Origin: Cognataquiflexum aquatile
GTDB taxonomy: Bacteria > Bacteroidota > Bacteroidia > Cytophagales > Cyclobacteriaceae
Direction of reading: 5' to 3'
DNA length: 64,000 nucleotides
Assembly: GCF_003316845.1 (NCBI RefSeq)
Contig: NZ_QMIK01000001.1
Coordinates: 434,001-498,000 of the forward strand
In this document: positions 17,016-26,178 of the stretch, piece after piece
Layout of the letters: each line of letters begins with the position of its first letter
How positions within the stretch are numbered: position 1 is the first letter of the stretch
Program-made: the position numbers and the translations under genes
Notes under the pieces: generated by a model
Databases searched by the model: none
What the model was told of the DNA's origin: nothing
The model's input: only the letters and a program-made list of their open reading frames with translations

Positions 17016-17821
17016 TGAATCTTAATCTAAAAACACCAATTGCATTTTTTGACCTTGAGTCCACAGGCATCAATATTTCAACCGATAGGATTGTTGAGAT
17101 CTCCATCCTGAAGGTCCATCCTAACGGCCGTCAGGAAACCAAAACTTCACTGATCAATCCTACTATCCCAATACCTGCAGAAAGTTCAGCCATCCACGGC
17201 ATTTTTGATAAAGATGTAAAGGACTCCCCCACCTTCAAGTCTCTTTCCAGAGAGTTGCACCAGTTTCTCGAAGGGGCAGATTTGGCGGGCTTCAATGTAC
17301 TCAAGTTTGACATTCCTTTATTGGTAGAAGAATTCCTTAGATCCGGGATTGATTTTGACATTGAAAAAAGAAATATCCTTGATTCTCAGAAGATTTTCCA
17401 CATGATGGAAAAGAGAAATCTTTCTGCAGCCTATAAGTTTTATTGCGGCAAAACCCTTGAAAATGCCCACAGTGCAGAAGCTGACACTATTGCTTCTTAC
17501 GAAGTTTTCAAAGCCCAAATGGAAAAATATGACGGTGACGAGGCTGAAGATTTGCAAGGCAACAAATTGGGGGTCTTCCAAAACGACATGAAAAAAATCC
17601 ATAACCTGCTCAATGAAAAAATGGTTGACCTTGCAGGCAGGTTTATTTTCAATGAAAACGGAGAGGAATGTTTCAATTTTGGCAAGCACAAAGGAAAAAC
17701 CATTGAAAATGTCCTCAAAGAAGAACCTTCTTACTATGATTGGATGATGAAAGGAGATTTTCCATTGGACACAAAAAGGAAATTTACCCAAGTTAAATTG
17801 AGAAGTTTCAATCAGAGATAA
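17015..17821 (+). CDS. DEDDh 3'-5' exonuclease with DUF3820-like tail
   Basis: This 268-aa protein has a DnaQ-like exonuclease domain, residues about 8-170. The catalytic motifs are visible: FDLESTG (Exo I), GFNVLKFDIPLL (Exo II) and AHSAEADTIASYEVF (Exo III, H-x4-D). The tail, residues about 205-265 (FNFGKHKGKTIENVLKEEPSYYDWMM), resembles the short DUF3820 module. It probably trims nucleic acid in repair or proofreading; the substrate is unknown. It overlaps the end of mpl by one base and is followed by a terminator. Confidence 0.9.
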   Translation: MNLNLKTPIAFFDLESTGINISTDRIVEISILKVHPNGRQETKTSLINPTIPIPAESSAIHGIFDKDVKDSPTFKSLSRELHQFLEGADLAGFNVLKFDIPLLVEEFLRSGIDFDIEKRNILDSQKIFHMMEKRNLSAAYKFYCGKTLENAHSAEADTIASYEVFKAQMEKYDGDEAEDLQGNKLGVFQNDMKKIHNLLNEKMVDLAGRFIFNENGEECFNFGKHKGKTIENVLKEEPSYYDWMMKGDFPLDTKRKFTQVKLRSFNQR

Positions 17822-17857
17822 TACTTGTTGATTGGTTAATTGGTTAATTGCCAAAGA

Positions 17858-17900
17858 AATAAAAAATGCAGCCTGAAATTCATCAGGCTGCATTTCTTGT
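17858..17900. terminator. Bidirectional terminator
   Basis: The 13-bp perfect stem AAATGCAGCCTGA / TCAGGCTGCATTT has loop AATTCA (17864-17895). It lies between the exonuclease gene and the convergent M48 protease gene. Confidence 0.85.
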
Positions 17901-17917
17901 TTTAAACAAAAGACTAA

Positions 17918-18721
17918 TTACTTTTTGCTTTTTTCATAATACTCCAAAGCAACCGGCATCTGTTTATTCAGCTCATCGATTCTTCTTTTTGGTCCTGGGT
18001 GGGTGGAAAGAAACTCGGGAGGCGCTTCTCCTGAACCTGCCTTTTCCATTCTTTGCCAAAATGCCGGAGCTACTCTAGGGTCATATCCTGCCAAAGCCAT
18101 AAAATTCAATCCCAATTGATCTGCTTCCAATTCATGTTTTCTACTGAAGGACAGCATTCCCAATTCTCCACCGACACCAAAGGCCTGGAGCATGATGTTT
18201 TGGGTTAATGTGGGATTTTGTCCCATCGCAGCCTGTGCTGTCCCGAGAAGTCCGTTCATCAACATCCCGTTTGACATCCTTTCCCTTCCATGGCTGGCGA
18301 TAGCATGTGCCACTTCATGACCCATGACCACGGCGATCCCTGCTTCATCCTGACAAACCGGGATTATTCCTGTGTAAAAGGCCACTTTTCCTCCCGGCAT
18401 ACACCAGGCATTTACAATTGCCTCCTGTAAAAGGTTAAATTCCCATTGAAATCCCTGAAGTTCTTTTTCAAAACCATTGGCCTTCATATATGTTTCTACC
18501 GCAGAAGCGATACGCTTCCCTACTTTAACTACCATTTGGCCATCTGCAGTATTGGTGATTACCTTTCCTTCTTTGAGGACCTTTTCGTATTCTACAAAAG
18601 CCAAAGGCAGCAATTCAGCATTGTCAACCAATGAAAGTTGGTTCCTTCCACTCATAGGAACCTGCGCACAGGAATAAACAAATATCCCCAGTGCAATGAA
18701 AAACATTATTTTCTTAAACAT
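17918..18721 (-). CDS. M48 family metalloprotease, lipoprotein
   Basis: This envelope zinc protease of the Oma1/BepA/YcaL-like M48 group has about 267 residues. Zinc ligands are HEVAH, followed by ASHGRERMS and the third ligand Glu in RKHELEADQLGLNFM. The start is set at 18721 because MFKKIMFFIALGIFVYSCAQ then forms a signal peptide with lipobox VYSC; a longer frame to 18763 would put extra residues before the signal and overlap the divergent gene. The family removes misfolded outer-membrane proteins or has LPS-assembly quality-control roles. Confidence 0.92.
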   Translation of the reverse strand: MFKKIMFFIALGIFVYSCAQVPMSGRNQLSLVDNAELLPLAFVEYEKVLKEGKVITNTADGQMVVKVGKRIASAVETYMKANGFEKELQGFQWEFNLLQEAIVNAWCMPGGKVAFYTGIIPVCQDEAGIAVVMGHEVAHAIASHGRERMSNGMLMNGLLGTAQAAMGQNPTLTQNIMLQAFGVGGELGMLSFSRKHELEADQLGLNFMALAGYDPRVAPAFWQRMEKAGSGEAPPEFLSTHPGPKRRIDELNKQMPVALEYYEKSKK

Positions 18722-18819
18722 ACATTCTGGTTTTAATGCGAAATTGCCCAAAAAAGATGCCACATCAAAAACGGGATCTCAGTTTTTTACTTAATTTGAA
18801 CCAAATTAATTCAAGAAAG

Positions 18820-19299
18820 ATGACACCTGAAGCAAAAAAACATATCAGCAGGATGAGCAATCCTTTTATTTTTTGGTGGGCAATGTTGTTCAAATTACCC
18901 TCAGCAGTCTTTTGGAGATTAAAAATCAAGGATTTGTCTTTGGAAAAATGTGTGGTAACCATCCCTTATTTTTGGCGAAGCCAAAACCCATTTAAGTCTA
19001 TTTATTTTGCTGCAATGGCCGGTGCAGCAGAATTGAGTACCGGAGCACTCTGCCAGGTAGGTATGGCAGGCAAAGGGAGCTTCAGTATGCTAGTCGTGGA
19101 TTTCAGGGCGGAATACCACAAAAAAGCAAACCAAAAAATAACATTTGTCTGCAACCAGGGACAAGAACTGGAGAAAACGGTGGATGAATTGAAACCGGGA
19201 GAAAGCAATACAATAACCATGGTATCGACAGGAACCAATCCAGATGGAGAAATGGTTGCCAGATTTTTTGTCACTTGGTCTATTAAAAGAAAATCATAA
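18820..19299 (+). CDS. DUF4442 domain-containing protein (hotdog-fold thioesterase-like)
   Basis: The likely start is ATG 18820, which gives a 159-aa protein with AAGAAAG just before it; an upstream in-frame ATG at 18736 lies inside the region divergent to the protease. The protein matches DUF4442: PFIFWWAMLFKLPSAVFWRLKI, then CVVTIPYFWRSQNPFKSIYFAAMAGAAELSTGAL, a hotdog core helix, and C-terminal strands. Such proteins are distant PaaI-like thioesterases. The substrate is unknown. It appears monocistronic. Confidence 0.82.
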   Translation: MTPEAKKHISRMSNPFIFWWAMLFKLPSAVFWRLKIKDLSLEKCVVTIPYFWRSQNPFKSIYFAAMAGAAELSTGALCQVGMAGKGSFSMLVVDFRAEYHKKANQKITFVCNQGQELEKTVDELKPGESNTITMVSTGTNPDGEMVARFFVTWSIKRKS

Positions 19300-19372
19300 A
19301 AAATACTTTGTCCGAACATAAAGAGATTCAATGTTTTTAAGTGCATATAAAAGCAACTGATTTTTTACTTTT

Positions 19373-19501
19373 ATGGTATATGTAGGAAATAAATTGCCTA
19401 TCGATTCAACTTTACAAACAAGTCCTGGTTCAGGGAAAACGGTTACCTCTCTTAAGCTTAAATTCATGATTGGTTTTCAGGAATCCAGGCACCAATTGTA
19501 A
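19373..19501 (+). CDS. Possible small protein (42 aa)
   Basis: An open frame runs from ATG 19373 to TAA 19499-19501 in a 297-bp gap. The product, MVYVGNKLPIDSTLQTSPG... to ...FMIGFQESRHQL, is basic and has no membrane segment. It reads like a plausible small-domain sequence rather than low-complexity translation, and a terminator-like hairpin follows at about 19566. No ribosome site or family can be cited, so it is only a candidate. Confidence 0.28.
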   Translation: MVYVGNKLPIDSTLQTSPGSGKTVTSLKLKFMIGFQESRHQL

Positions 19502-19563
19502 AGTCGGTTTATTGGCAAATAATTAAAATACAATGATTATCTAATTGCTAGTTTAAGTTCAGA

Positions 19564-19595
19564 AAGACCGCATCCTTAGGGAGCGGTTTTTTTTT
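19564..19595 (+). terminator. Terminator-like hairpin
   Basis: The stem ACCGC / GCGGT flanks ATCCTTAGGGA and is followed by at least eight T. It would end a transcript from the DUF4442 gene or the 42-codon candidate. The loop shares CATCCTTAGG with the hairpin at 28400-28455. Confidence 0.6.
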
Positions 19596-19596
19596 A

Positions 19597-20343
19597 TTAA
19601 TCCTCTTTCCGTTTATATCCTGACCTGCTATCCAAAAAGTCAATCAGTAATTTTTCCACTCTTTCCCATTCCATTCCTACAAATTGATGGTCGATATTTT
19701 GAAGGTTAAACTCAATGATCAATCCATCAAGATCTTCATCCGTGAGGTTATATTCGTATTTCAAAGCAGCCATCACCGAATCAGACTGTATCAGTCTCAG
19801 ATAATCCTCCTGGCTTGCCAAAAATGCCAGTTTGCGGGCATATTGCCTTTTTTGTCTTTCACTTTTCATAAAATAAGAAATCGGGCCATCCAAAGTCAGT
19901 CCGGGCTGAAGTGACGGATTATTGGCCAATCCGGTATAAATTTTTCCCGGGCCGGCCGGTCCATCCGTCAGCCCCCTCATCGTAGATTGGTTACCTACCT
20001 TAAACGGGATGATAAATTTCTCACCATACAAATCAAATCTTGGTAGTGTCCTGGCATCTAGATAAATGTCGGTCAGGATGTGTTTTTCTCTTCCAGCAAT
20101 CAGGATTTTGGGGATGTAATAACTTTTTGAAATCAGGATGGAGTCACCTTCCGTCGCTCTGACCCTAAAATATCCCCTTTCATTGGTAAGGCTGCTGTCC
20201 TTGTTTTGAAGGTTAATGACCCATACTTTATCCAAAAAACCTTTGTCCAACCCATCAAGCACATTCCCAGTAAGAACCTGGGATAAAGCTTTCATCTGGG
20301 CTAGGGCAAAGAAAATAAAGAGAGCGAGCAAGTATTTTTTCAC
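19597..20343 (-). CDS. Secreted protein with carboxypeptidase-regulatory-like domain
   Basis: The 248-aa product has a signal peptide (MKKYLLALFIFFALAQMKALSQ). A beta-sandwich similar to the carboxypeptidase-D regulatory fold follows (VLTGNVLDGLDKGFLDKVWVINLQNKDSSLTNERGYFRVRATEGDSILISKSYY), as is common in the periplasm or at the surface of Bacteroidota. The C-terminal half is helical and charged and unknown to me. It lies 55 bp upstream of another minus-strand gene's stop, but both have their own leaders and may be separate units. The function is unknown. Confidence 0.75.
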   Translation of the reverse strand: MKKYLLALFIFFALAQMKALSQVLTGNVLDGLDKGFLDKVWVINLQNKDSSLTNERGYFRVRATEGDSILISKSYYIPKILIAGREKHILTDIYLDARTLPRFDLYGEKFIIPFKVGNQSTMRGLTDGPAGPGKIYTGLANNPSLQPGLTLDGPISYFMKSERQKRQYARKLAFLASQEDYLRLIQSDSVMAALKYEYNLTDEDLDGLIIEFNLQNIDHQFVGMEWERVEKLLIDFLDSRSGYKRKED

Positions 20344-20398
20344 AGTTCGAATTTACCTCCGACCCATGAGTTTGAAAAATTCCAATGGTTAAAAAATA

Positions 20399-21100
20399 TT
20401 AATCCTGCGTTTTTCTTAAGGGTTCTTCGGTTTTTAAAAGAAAATCCGTTCCTAAAAACTCATCGTTTTCTGTCCTGTACCAGGATCGTTCTGCAGGAAT
20501 TTTCATTTCCCCCACGATGACTTCCTCTTTGAGATAGATGATTTCCCCTATCTTTTTTTCTTCGTCTTTATAAAACATATATGCCAATAGCGCATAAGTT
20601 TCCGGATGAAGGTAAAAATACCATATGTCCTTTTCGTAGGGTACACGGACTACAAAAGCTTCTATCCCTTTCAAATCTTCCACTTTATATTCTCTGTCGA
20701 TCTCAGTTCCTTTGTCTTTCAACTTCATCGGCAATCCCCAAAGGTATCCATAATAATTTCGGAGCATCATGGCCCTTTCGCAGTCTTTACCTCCCTTTTC
20801 CGAGCCAATGCAATTCTCACCATCTACCTCATAAACAAGGTTTTCACCGCTATTGATATACTTAAAATAATTGCCCGGAAGGTCTATCTGAACAGTATAT
20901 TGCCTGGACGGTTTGCCGGGTCGGGAATCTGCAAAATAAAAAACCCTGTTCAATTCTTGCCATTGCCCTTTTGGATCATGGTATTCGATGGATTTTTGAA
21001 TTAACTTACTTCCTGTTAGTTTTGAGTCACATGATCCAAAACAAAAAACGAGGATAAATACCACGGATAAAGAGGGGTGATGGAAGTTCTTCATTTTCAA
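20399..21100 (-). CDS. DUF6503-like lipoprotein
   Basis: This 233-aa protein has a hydrophobic leader ending in a lipobox (VFCFGSC, Cys at about residue 24). The mature part begins LTGSKLIQKSIEYHDPKGQW, which resembles the DUF6503 family of Bacteroidota (remotely LolA/LolB-like beta structures), though the assignment is by eye. It contains DWYFYLHPETYALLAYMFYKDEEKKIGEIIYL-type strands, as an outer-membrane-associated lipid-binding fold would. The function is unknown. It runs divergently from gluQ. Confidence 0.72.
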   Translation of the reverse strand: MKMKNFHHPSLSVVFILVFCFGSCDSKLTGSKLIQKSIEYHDPKGQWQELNRVFYFADSRPGKPSRQYTVQIDLPGNYFKYINSGENLVYEVDGENCIGSEKGGKDCERAMMLRNYYGYLWGLPMKLKDKGTEIDREYKVEDLKGIEAFVVRVPYEKDIWYFYLHPETYALLAYMFYKDEEKKIGEIIYLKEEVIVGEMKIPAERSWYRTENDEFLGTDFLLKTEEPLRKTQD

Positions 21101-21175
21101 AAATAGGCTGTCAGGAAAATCCCAAACTAGTTACAAAAAAGATTTCAAAATACCTTATTCAATCAAAACCAACCT

Positions 21176-22054
21176 ATGTCTGAATTCAAATTGACAAGAT
21201 TTGCTCCCACGCCAAGTGGCTTTCTCCATATCGGAAATATCTATTCATTTATCATTACCCATCATTTAGCTAAAAAAAATGGGGCGAAGGTTTTGCTGAG
21301 AATTGATGACCTTGACCGTGAAAGGTATAAGCCAAGGTTTGTTCAGGATATTTTTGATTCACTTGATTTTTTGGAAATCCCATACGACCAAGGCCCGAGA
21401 GATCTGGCGGATTTTGAACAGAACCACGCCCAAATCCACCGCCTGCCTTTGTACAGCAAAGCTCTTGAGGAATTGAGGAATAAAAAAGTACTTTTTGCCT
21501 GTGACTGCAGCCGCAAGAAAATCGAAAAAATGAACCCAAAGGGATATTATACAGGGTTTTGCTTGAGAAGAAATCTTCCTTTTGATCAGGCTGAGATCAC
21601 CTGGAGAATCAAAGCCAAAATGCACATCGATGTCCCATTCAAAGAGCTTAACTTTGGAATCGTAAATGGAAAACTTCCGGGTATCCTGACGGATTTTGTG
21701 GTAAGAAAGAAAGATGCCATGCCTTCTTACCAATTGACTTCTCTCGTCGATGACATCCATTTTGGAGTAAACCTCATCGTCCGGGGCAAGGATCTGTGGG
21801 GTTCCACGATTGCACAGGTATTTCTGTCCAAATTTCTGCCCGAAAACACTTTCGCACAGAATACTTTTCACCATCATCCACTCCTTCATGGTCCAAACAA
21901 CCAAAAGCTTTCAAAATCTTCAGATGTGACTTCCATTCAATTGCTTAGAAAAACAGGCAAGAAAAAAGAAGAAATTTACGGGATGATTGCTGAAGCAATC
22001 GGGCTGGAACAAAGACCAAAAAACCTGGAGGAGTTTGGTGGTTTGATAAAGTGA
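21176..22054 (+). CDS. gluQ: Glutamyl-Q tRNA(Asp) synthetase-like protein
   Basis: This 292-aa protein is a truncated glutamyl-tRNA synthetase lacking an anticodon-binding domain. It keeps the class I motifs TPSGFLHIGN (HIGH-type, residues about 12-21) and QKLSKSSD (KMSKS-type). A zinc-site pattern CDC...YYTGFC is typical of GluQ, which attaches glutamate to queuosine at position 34 of tRNA-Asp. Length fits (GluQ about 300 aa). Two tRNA-Asp(GTC) genes lie about 8 kb away. It may be an atypical paralogue, so the symbol is likely rather than certain. Confidence 0.82.
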   Translation: MSEFKLTRFAPTPSGFLHIGNIYSFIITHHLAKKNGAKVLLRIDDLDRERYKPRFVQDIFDSLDFLEIPYDQGPRDLADFEQNHAQIHRLPLYSKALEELRNKKVLFACDCSRKKIEKMNPKGYYTGFCLRRNLPFDQAEITWRIKAKMHIDVPFKELNFGIVNGKLPGILTDFVVRKKDAMPSYQLTSLVDDIHFGVNLIVRGKDLWGSTIAQVFLSKFLPENTFAQNTFHHHPLLHGPNNQKLSKSSDVTSIQLLRKTGKKKEEIYGMIAEAIGLEQRPKNLEEFGGLIK

Positions 22055-22073
22055 TTTTCAAATTAAATTGTAA

Positions 22074-22112
22074 AAAAAATAAGCCATTTCGGTTGAAATG
22101 GCTTATTTTATC
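22074..22112. terminator. Bidirectional terminator
   Basis: The perfect 10-bp stem AAGCCATTTC / GAAATGGCTT has loop GGTT. It is flanked by an A run and by ATTTTAT, between the convergent gluQ and S10 peptidase genes. Confidence 0.85.
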
Positions 22113-22124
22113 TTTTAGCAGTAA

Positions 22125-23606
22125 TCAATACTTCGCCGGTACTCCTTTTCCAGGCAATGACTTTTGGATAAACTGCCGGATGTCTTCATTAGAAGTCGCA
22201 AGGTCTTCCGCTCTCAGGTACATCATGTGTCCACTTCTGTATCCTTTGAAGATCAGTCTTTCCTGCATTTTTCCTGCAGGATCCATTTGCCACATATTGT
22301 ATTTGGCATTGAAATAATCCGTACCGCCGTCATAATATCCAGATTGGGTCATGACATGCAAATAGGGATTTTGCAACATCGCCTGCGCCAATTGGTTTCC
22401 GGTATTTTCATTGCTTCTGTCCCAAGGATGAACCGGTCCGAATAGATTGTAAGTCAGGTCTGTGTTGTATTTCAATACATTCTTTGCGAAATAGTTCATT
22501 GCCGGTGAAAATGCATGGTTCCAGGCAGTAAGCGCAGGATCATAGTCAAATCTCTCTCCGGCATCTGTTTGATCTATACCTCTGTACCGGCTGTCCAATC
22601 TGCCCACGGTCAATCCCTTGTCTCTCAGTAATTCTTTCCAAAAATAGCTCGTAGGTACAGCCAAGGCATGTTGAAGAATCACCTGCTCGCTTAATCCTGA
22701 ATAGTAGGCCATTTTCTTGGCTACTTCTGCCCTCACTGCAGGATCTAATGAACCTCCTTTTGAAATCGCAGGAATCACCACATCCAAGGTGTATTTTTCA
22801 ACTTCTGCCAAGATACTGTCCAAATCCCTGCTTTGAAGATCAGCAGGAAGCGCTTTGTGATACCAAGCCGTTGCGGCAAAGTAAGGGAGGTAGTTTGCTT
22901 TGGCCACAGGACCACTCCTATCCAATCCCATGGGAGTCGGAGAAACCAAAACAACCCCATTGAAATACATCCAATGCGCATTCTGCAATTCATGCACCAA
23001 TCCTGCTACCCGGGTAGTTCCATAACTTTCACCGATCAGGTATTTTGGTGATTGCCATCTGTTTTGTCTTGTTACAAATGTTTTGACCCAATCCGCAAGG
23101 TATTTGATGTCTGAATTGATTCCGAAGAAGGTGGAACGGGGAACTTCCTTGTCCAAAATTCTCGAATAACCGGTATTTACCGGATCGATATATACAATAT
23201 CCGCTACATCGAGGATTGAATGTGGGTTTTGGGTGACGCCATACGGCTGAAGCGGATAGCCTTCATCATCAATATTCAATTTGTAAGGCCCTGTATAGGC
23301 AAGGTGCATCCAAAGTGATCCTGAACCAGGACCTCCGTTGAAAGAAAAAACCAGGGGGCGGGTTGCTTTGTCCGTGATATCAGTTCTTTCATAATAGGTA
23401 TAAAAAAGAGTGGCAATTGGCTTGCCATCCTCATTCCATACAGGCATCGTACCTGCGGTAGTTTTGTAAGGAACGCGCTTTCCTTTGATAGTCACTTCAC
23501 CATTGGTGACCGAGGAAGATTCGACTTTTATTTCTCTGTTTTCCTGCGCAAATACCCAAGAAAAGGTAATTAGCACGAGCGCTGCTGTGAGTAAATGTTT
23601 TTTCAT
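22125..23606 (-). CDS. S10 family serine carboxypeptidase-like peptidase
   Basis: This is a secreted serine peptidase of 493 residues with a signal peptide (MKKHLLTAALVLITFSWVFAQ). It shows the serine-carboxypeptidase signatures FNGGPGSGSLWMHLAYTGPYKL (oxyanion region), GESYGTTRVAGL (nucleophile Ser in GESYG), and GYRSGHMMYLR near the C-terminus (catalytic His). The aspartate is probably in YYDGGTDYFNAKYN. It cleaves C-terminal residues from peptides in the periplasm or outside. Monocistronic. Confidence 0.93.
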   Translation of the reverse strand: MKKHLLTAALVLITFSWVFAQENREIKVESSSVTNGEVTIKGKRVPYKTTAGTMPVWNEDGKPIATLFYTYYERTDITDKATRPLVFSFNGGPGSGSLWMHLAYTGPYKLNIDDEGYPLQPYGVTQNPHSILDVADIVYIDPVNTGYSRILDKEVPRSTFFGINSDIKYLADWVKTFVTRQNRWQSPKYLIGESYGTTRVAGLVHELQNAHWMYFNGVVLVSPTPMGLDRSGPVAKANYLPYFAATAWYHKALPADLQSRDLDSILAEVEKYTLDVVIPAISKGGSLDPAVRAEVAKKMAYYSGLSEQVILQHALAVPTSYFWKELLRDKGLTVGRLDSRYRGIDQTDAGERFDYDPALTAWNHAFSPAMNYFAKNVLKYNTDLTYNLFGPVHPWDRSNENTGNQLAQAMLQNPYLHVMTQSGYYDGGTDYFNAKYNMWQMDPAGKMQERLIFKGYRSGHMMYLRAEDLATSNEDIRQFIQKSLPGKGVPAKY

Positions 23607-23769
23607 GATGGTTTTAGGCTATAATCTTCACCAATATAAGCGAAATCAAAAAACCTTCCTTGGTATTTATATCAAGGGATTTTTGGACAGGATAAGTGGG
23701 AATGACAGGGAAAGAAAAGTTTGGGGAAAATTTTGAATCCTTTACCTTCGAAGGCAAATACCATAACAA

Positions 23770-24510
23770 ATGGAAAATCTAAAATTGGAAATCTTATATC
23801 AAGATGAATTTTTTGTAGCTGTCAACAAACCTGCGGGGATGTTGGTACATCGTACCAATATTGCTTTTGAAGAAAATGTATTGATTGCAGAAAGACTACT
23901 ACGAGAACAGATCGGTCAAAAGGTTTATCCGCTTCACAGAATTGACCGGCCTACTTCAGGAGTTTTGGTATTTGGATTGTCTTCAGAATCTGCTTCACTT
24001 GTCCAGCCACTGTTTCCTACTGAGGATGTAAAGAAATTTTATCTGACAGTAGTCAGGGGATATATGACTGAAAATCATGGAATTATTGAACATCCTTTGA
24101 AGAAAAAGCTTATTGGTGATTTGCAGGAAGCCAAAACAGAATATTGGACCCTTTCACAAAACGAAATTCCCCTTGCTTCCACTTCTAGATATCCTACAAG
24201 CCGTTATTCACTCCTGAAGGTTTATCCCCATACCGGCCGAATGCATCAGATCAGGAGGCATTTGGCTCATGACAGGCACTATGTAATCGGAGATAGCACA
24301 CACGGAGACAACAGGCAAAACCATTTTTTCAGGGATACTTTTGGAATGGAAAACCTTCTCCTCCATGCCTGGCAGTTTGAATTTGTCCATCCAATGACAA
24401 AAGAAACGATTAAGCTAGAGGCTGATTTGCCGGACTATTTCACTGACATCTGTGAGAAATTGGGGCTTGCAGTTCCACCAAATGAAAATAATTCCAAATC
24501 CTCCTTTTGA
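23770..24510 (+). CDS. truC: tRNA pseudouridine(65) synthase
   Basis: TruC converts U65 in some tRNAs to pseudouridine. The 246-aa protein is a RluA/TruC-type synthase with the catalytic motif HRIDRPTSGVLVFGLS (Asp in RxDRP), VNKPAGMLVHRTN early on, and TGRMHQIRRHLAHDRHYVIGD at the C-terminal half. Escherichia coli TruC has similar length and order. Specificity among pseudouridine synthases is inferred. It is followed 2 bp later by the convergent symporter gene. Confidence 0.88.
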   Translation: MENLKLEILYQDEFFVAVNKPAGMLVHRTNIAFEENVLIAERLLREQIGQKVYPLHRIDRPTSGVLVFGLSSESASLVQPLFPTEDVKKFYLTVVRGYMTENHGIIEHPLKKKLIGDLQEAKTEYWTLSQNEIPLASTSRYPTSRYSLLKVYPHTGRMHQIRRHLAHDRHYVIGDSTHGDNRQNHFFRDTFGMENLLLHAWQFEFVHPMTKETIKLEADLPDYFTDICEKLGLAVPPNENNSKSSF

Positions 24511-24512
24511 CT

Positions 24513-25370
24513 TTACGCTGGTTTTCTATTGGTGAGGATAATTATTACTGCTGCAGTCATAAACATGATCAAACTGTAAATGGCTATAGGAATGGTCATT
24601 TCAGAATTTTTGAGCAAAGTTGCTGCTATCATGATTCCCAAGGTCCCATTTTGAATACCTGATTCGATGGCGATGGTAATGGCTTGTCTTTTGGACAAAA
24701 GAAAAACCCTGGCCAAAAAGAACCCGACTGTCAAGGTCAATAAGTTGAGCATCAAAGTAATTGGCCCAGACTGAATAAAAAAATCTACCAGATTCTCCCT
24801 TTCCTTCAATATGGCCGCAATCAGGATTAGTGCAAAGAAAACTGCTGAGGCAATGCGCACAGGTCTGTCAGCTTTTTGGGAAAGTTTGGGAAATTTTTTA
24901 TGGAGAATCATTCCTATAGAAACCGGCACTACTGTGACGCCGGCGATCTGTATGATGGTCTCCATTACCGGTAAAGTGATGCTTCCCTCCTCCCCAAAAT
25001 GGGAAATCGCAAAATTGACAATGAGCGGTATGCTTATTATCGTAACCATTGAACTCACAGCTGTCAGGCTGATGGAAAGCGCTGTATCGCCTTTGGAAAG
25101 ATGGGTAATCAAATTAGAGGTGGCACCGCCGGGGCATGCTGCCAAAATCATCACACCTACAGCCATGGCACCTGTCAGCCCAAAAAGCTGAATCAGCGCA
25201 TAACCAAAAATGGGTAATAGTATCAGTTGGTTTGTAAGCCCCAAAATCATGGCTTTTGGGTAAACAAAGATGTTTTTAAAATCTTTTAAAGTCAGGGATA
25301 ATCCCATCCCAAGCATGATAAAGGCCAAAGCCAAAGGTAAAAATACGGCGGTGATGACACTGTCTTGCAT
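24513..25370 (-). CDS. Bile acid:sodium symporter family (BASS) transporter
   Basis: The 285-aa membrane protein has about nine or ten hydrophobic segments, and sequence blocks typical of BASS/ACR3-like carriers: LGLTNQLILLPIFGYALIQLFGL, MILAACPGGATSNLITHLSKGDTALSISLTAVSSM (the Na+-site-rich crossover region) and AIESGIQNGTLGIMIAATLL. It is an inner-membrane Na+-coupled carrier. The true substrate in bacteria is often pantoate, 2-keto acids or unknown. The gene ends 2 bp from the stop of truC. Confidence 0.9.
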   Translation of the reverse strand: MQDSVITAVFLPLALAFIMLGMGLSLTLKDFKNIFVYPKAMILGLTNQLILLPIFGYALIQLFGLTGAMAVGVMILAACPGGATSNLITHLSKGDTALSISLTAVSSMVTIISIPLIVNFAISHFGEEGSITLPVMETIIQIAGVTVVPVSIGMILHKKFPKLSQKADRPVRIASAVFFALILIAAILKERENLVDFFIQSGPITLMLNLLTLTVGFFLARVFLLSKRQAITIAIESGIQNGTLGIMIAATLLKNSEMTIPIAIYSLIMFMTAAVIIILTNRKPA

Positions 25371-25566
25371 GATGATTTTGGGTTAAAGGTGAAGGCTTGG
25401 GATTTTTGTAAAAAATATAGGGATTTAAAATGAATTTGGGGAATCGCAATGCAAAAAATCCCATTTCTAAGGGTTTTTCCGTTGGAATAGACTTTGGATA
25501 ATTTTCAAATAAAACAAAAAATCAAAATTATTCTCTTTCAAAACATTAGGATTCAAAGTTCGTTCC

Positions 25567-25574
25567 TAATTTTG
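25567..25574 (+). promoter_or_regulatory. Predicted -7 box for the lipoprotein gene
   Basis: TAATTTTG, an exact TAnnTTTG match, lies 16 bp before ATG 25591. A TTG element at 19 bp is not seen. Confidence 0.35.
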
Positions 25575-25590
25575 GAAACCATAATTCCTC

Positions 25591-26178
25591 ATGAAAAGAA
25601 TATCCCTTCTCATACCCATTTTTGCTCTTTTTATCAGCTGCAAGGAGGATGATGGCTTGCCCGGTAATACCCAACTTTTAAAGAATACTGATCTTGCTTC
25701 TCCTGACGGATCGGTTTCTCCTTGGATGCCGGTAACGGAACCTGGATTTACACTTGGAACAAGTACTGAAATTTTCAGGTCTGCAAACAAGTCTCTTTTT
25801 TTAGAAAACAGCGACAGCCTTAATACAAACTCCGCTACCTGGAGACAAACCTACAACGGCCCAATGCCCAAAAAGGGAAGAAAATTGGTTTTAAGGGCAT
25901 TTTTAAAAGGTGAAGATATTGCCTTGAAAGGGCCTGAAAGCAATGTATTCATTTCTATCAGGGCATTTCCTGTGGAAGACAGTAATGGAAGTACCTTTGG
26001 CAGGTATGTGACCACACTGAATCAAATAGGCGTTTCCGGAACTTTTGATTGGACAGAACTCAGGCTTACACTTCCAAGTACTCCTGAAGAGGTTGATAAT
26101 ATTGTGGTATACCTTTCGATGGGGTCAAGGACCACAGGAAAAATATATTTTGATGACATTACCCTGACAGTAGAATAA
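25591..26178 (+). CDS. Lipoprotein, probable beta-sandwich carbohydrate-binding-like fold
   Basis: This 195-aa lipoprotein has a signal sequence with lipobox ALFISC (Cys at about residue 17). The mature part reads as strands alternating with loops: SATWRQTYNGPMPKKGRKLVLRAFLKGEDI, VFISIRAFPVEDSNG, FDWTELRLTLPSTPEEVDNIVVYLSM, and GKIYFDDITLTVE. This pattern recalls CBM4/9-type jelly-roll domains, with the final strand being YFDDITL. The ligand and function are unknown. The stop codon adjoins the stop of the convergent acyltransferase gene with no gap. Confidence 0.72.
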   Translation: MKRISLLIPIFALFISCKEDDGLPGNTQLLKNTDLASPDGSVSPWMPVTEPGFTLGTSTEIFRSANKSLFLENSDSLNTNSATWRQTYNGPMPKKGRKLVLRAFLKGEDIALKGPESNVFISIRAFPVEDSNGSTFGRYVTTLNQIGVSGTFDWTELRLTLPSTPEEVDNIVVYLSMGSRTTGKIYFDDITLTVE

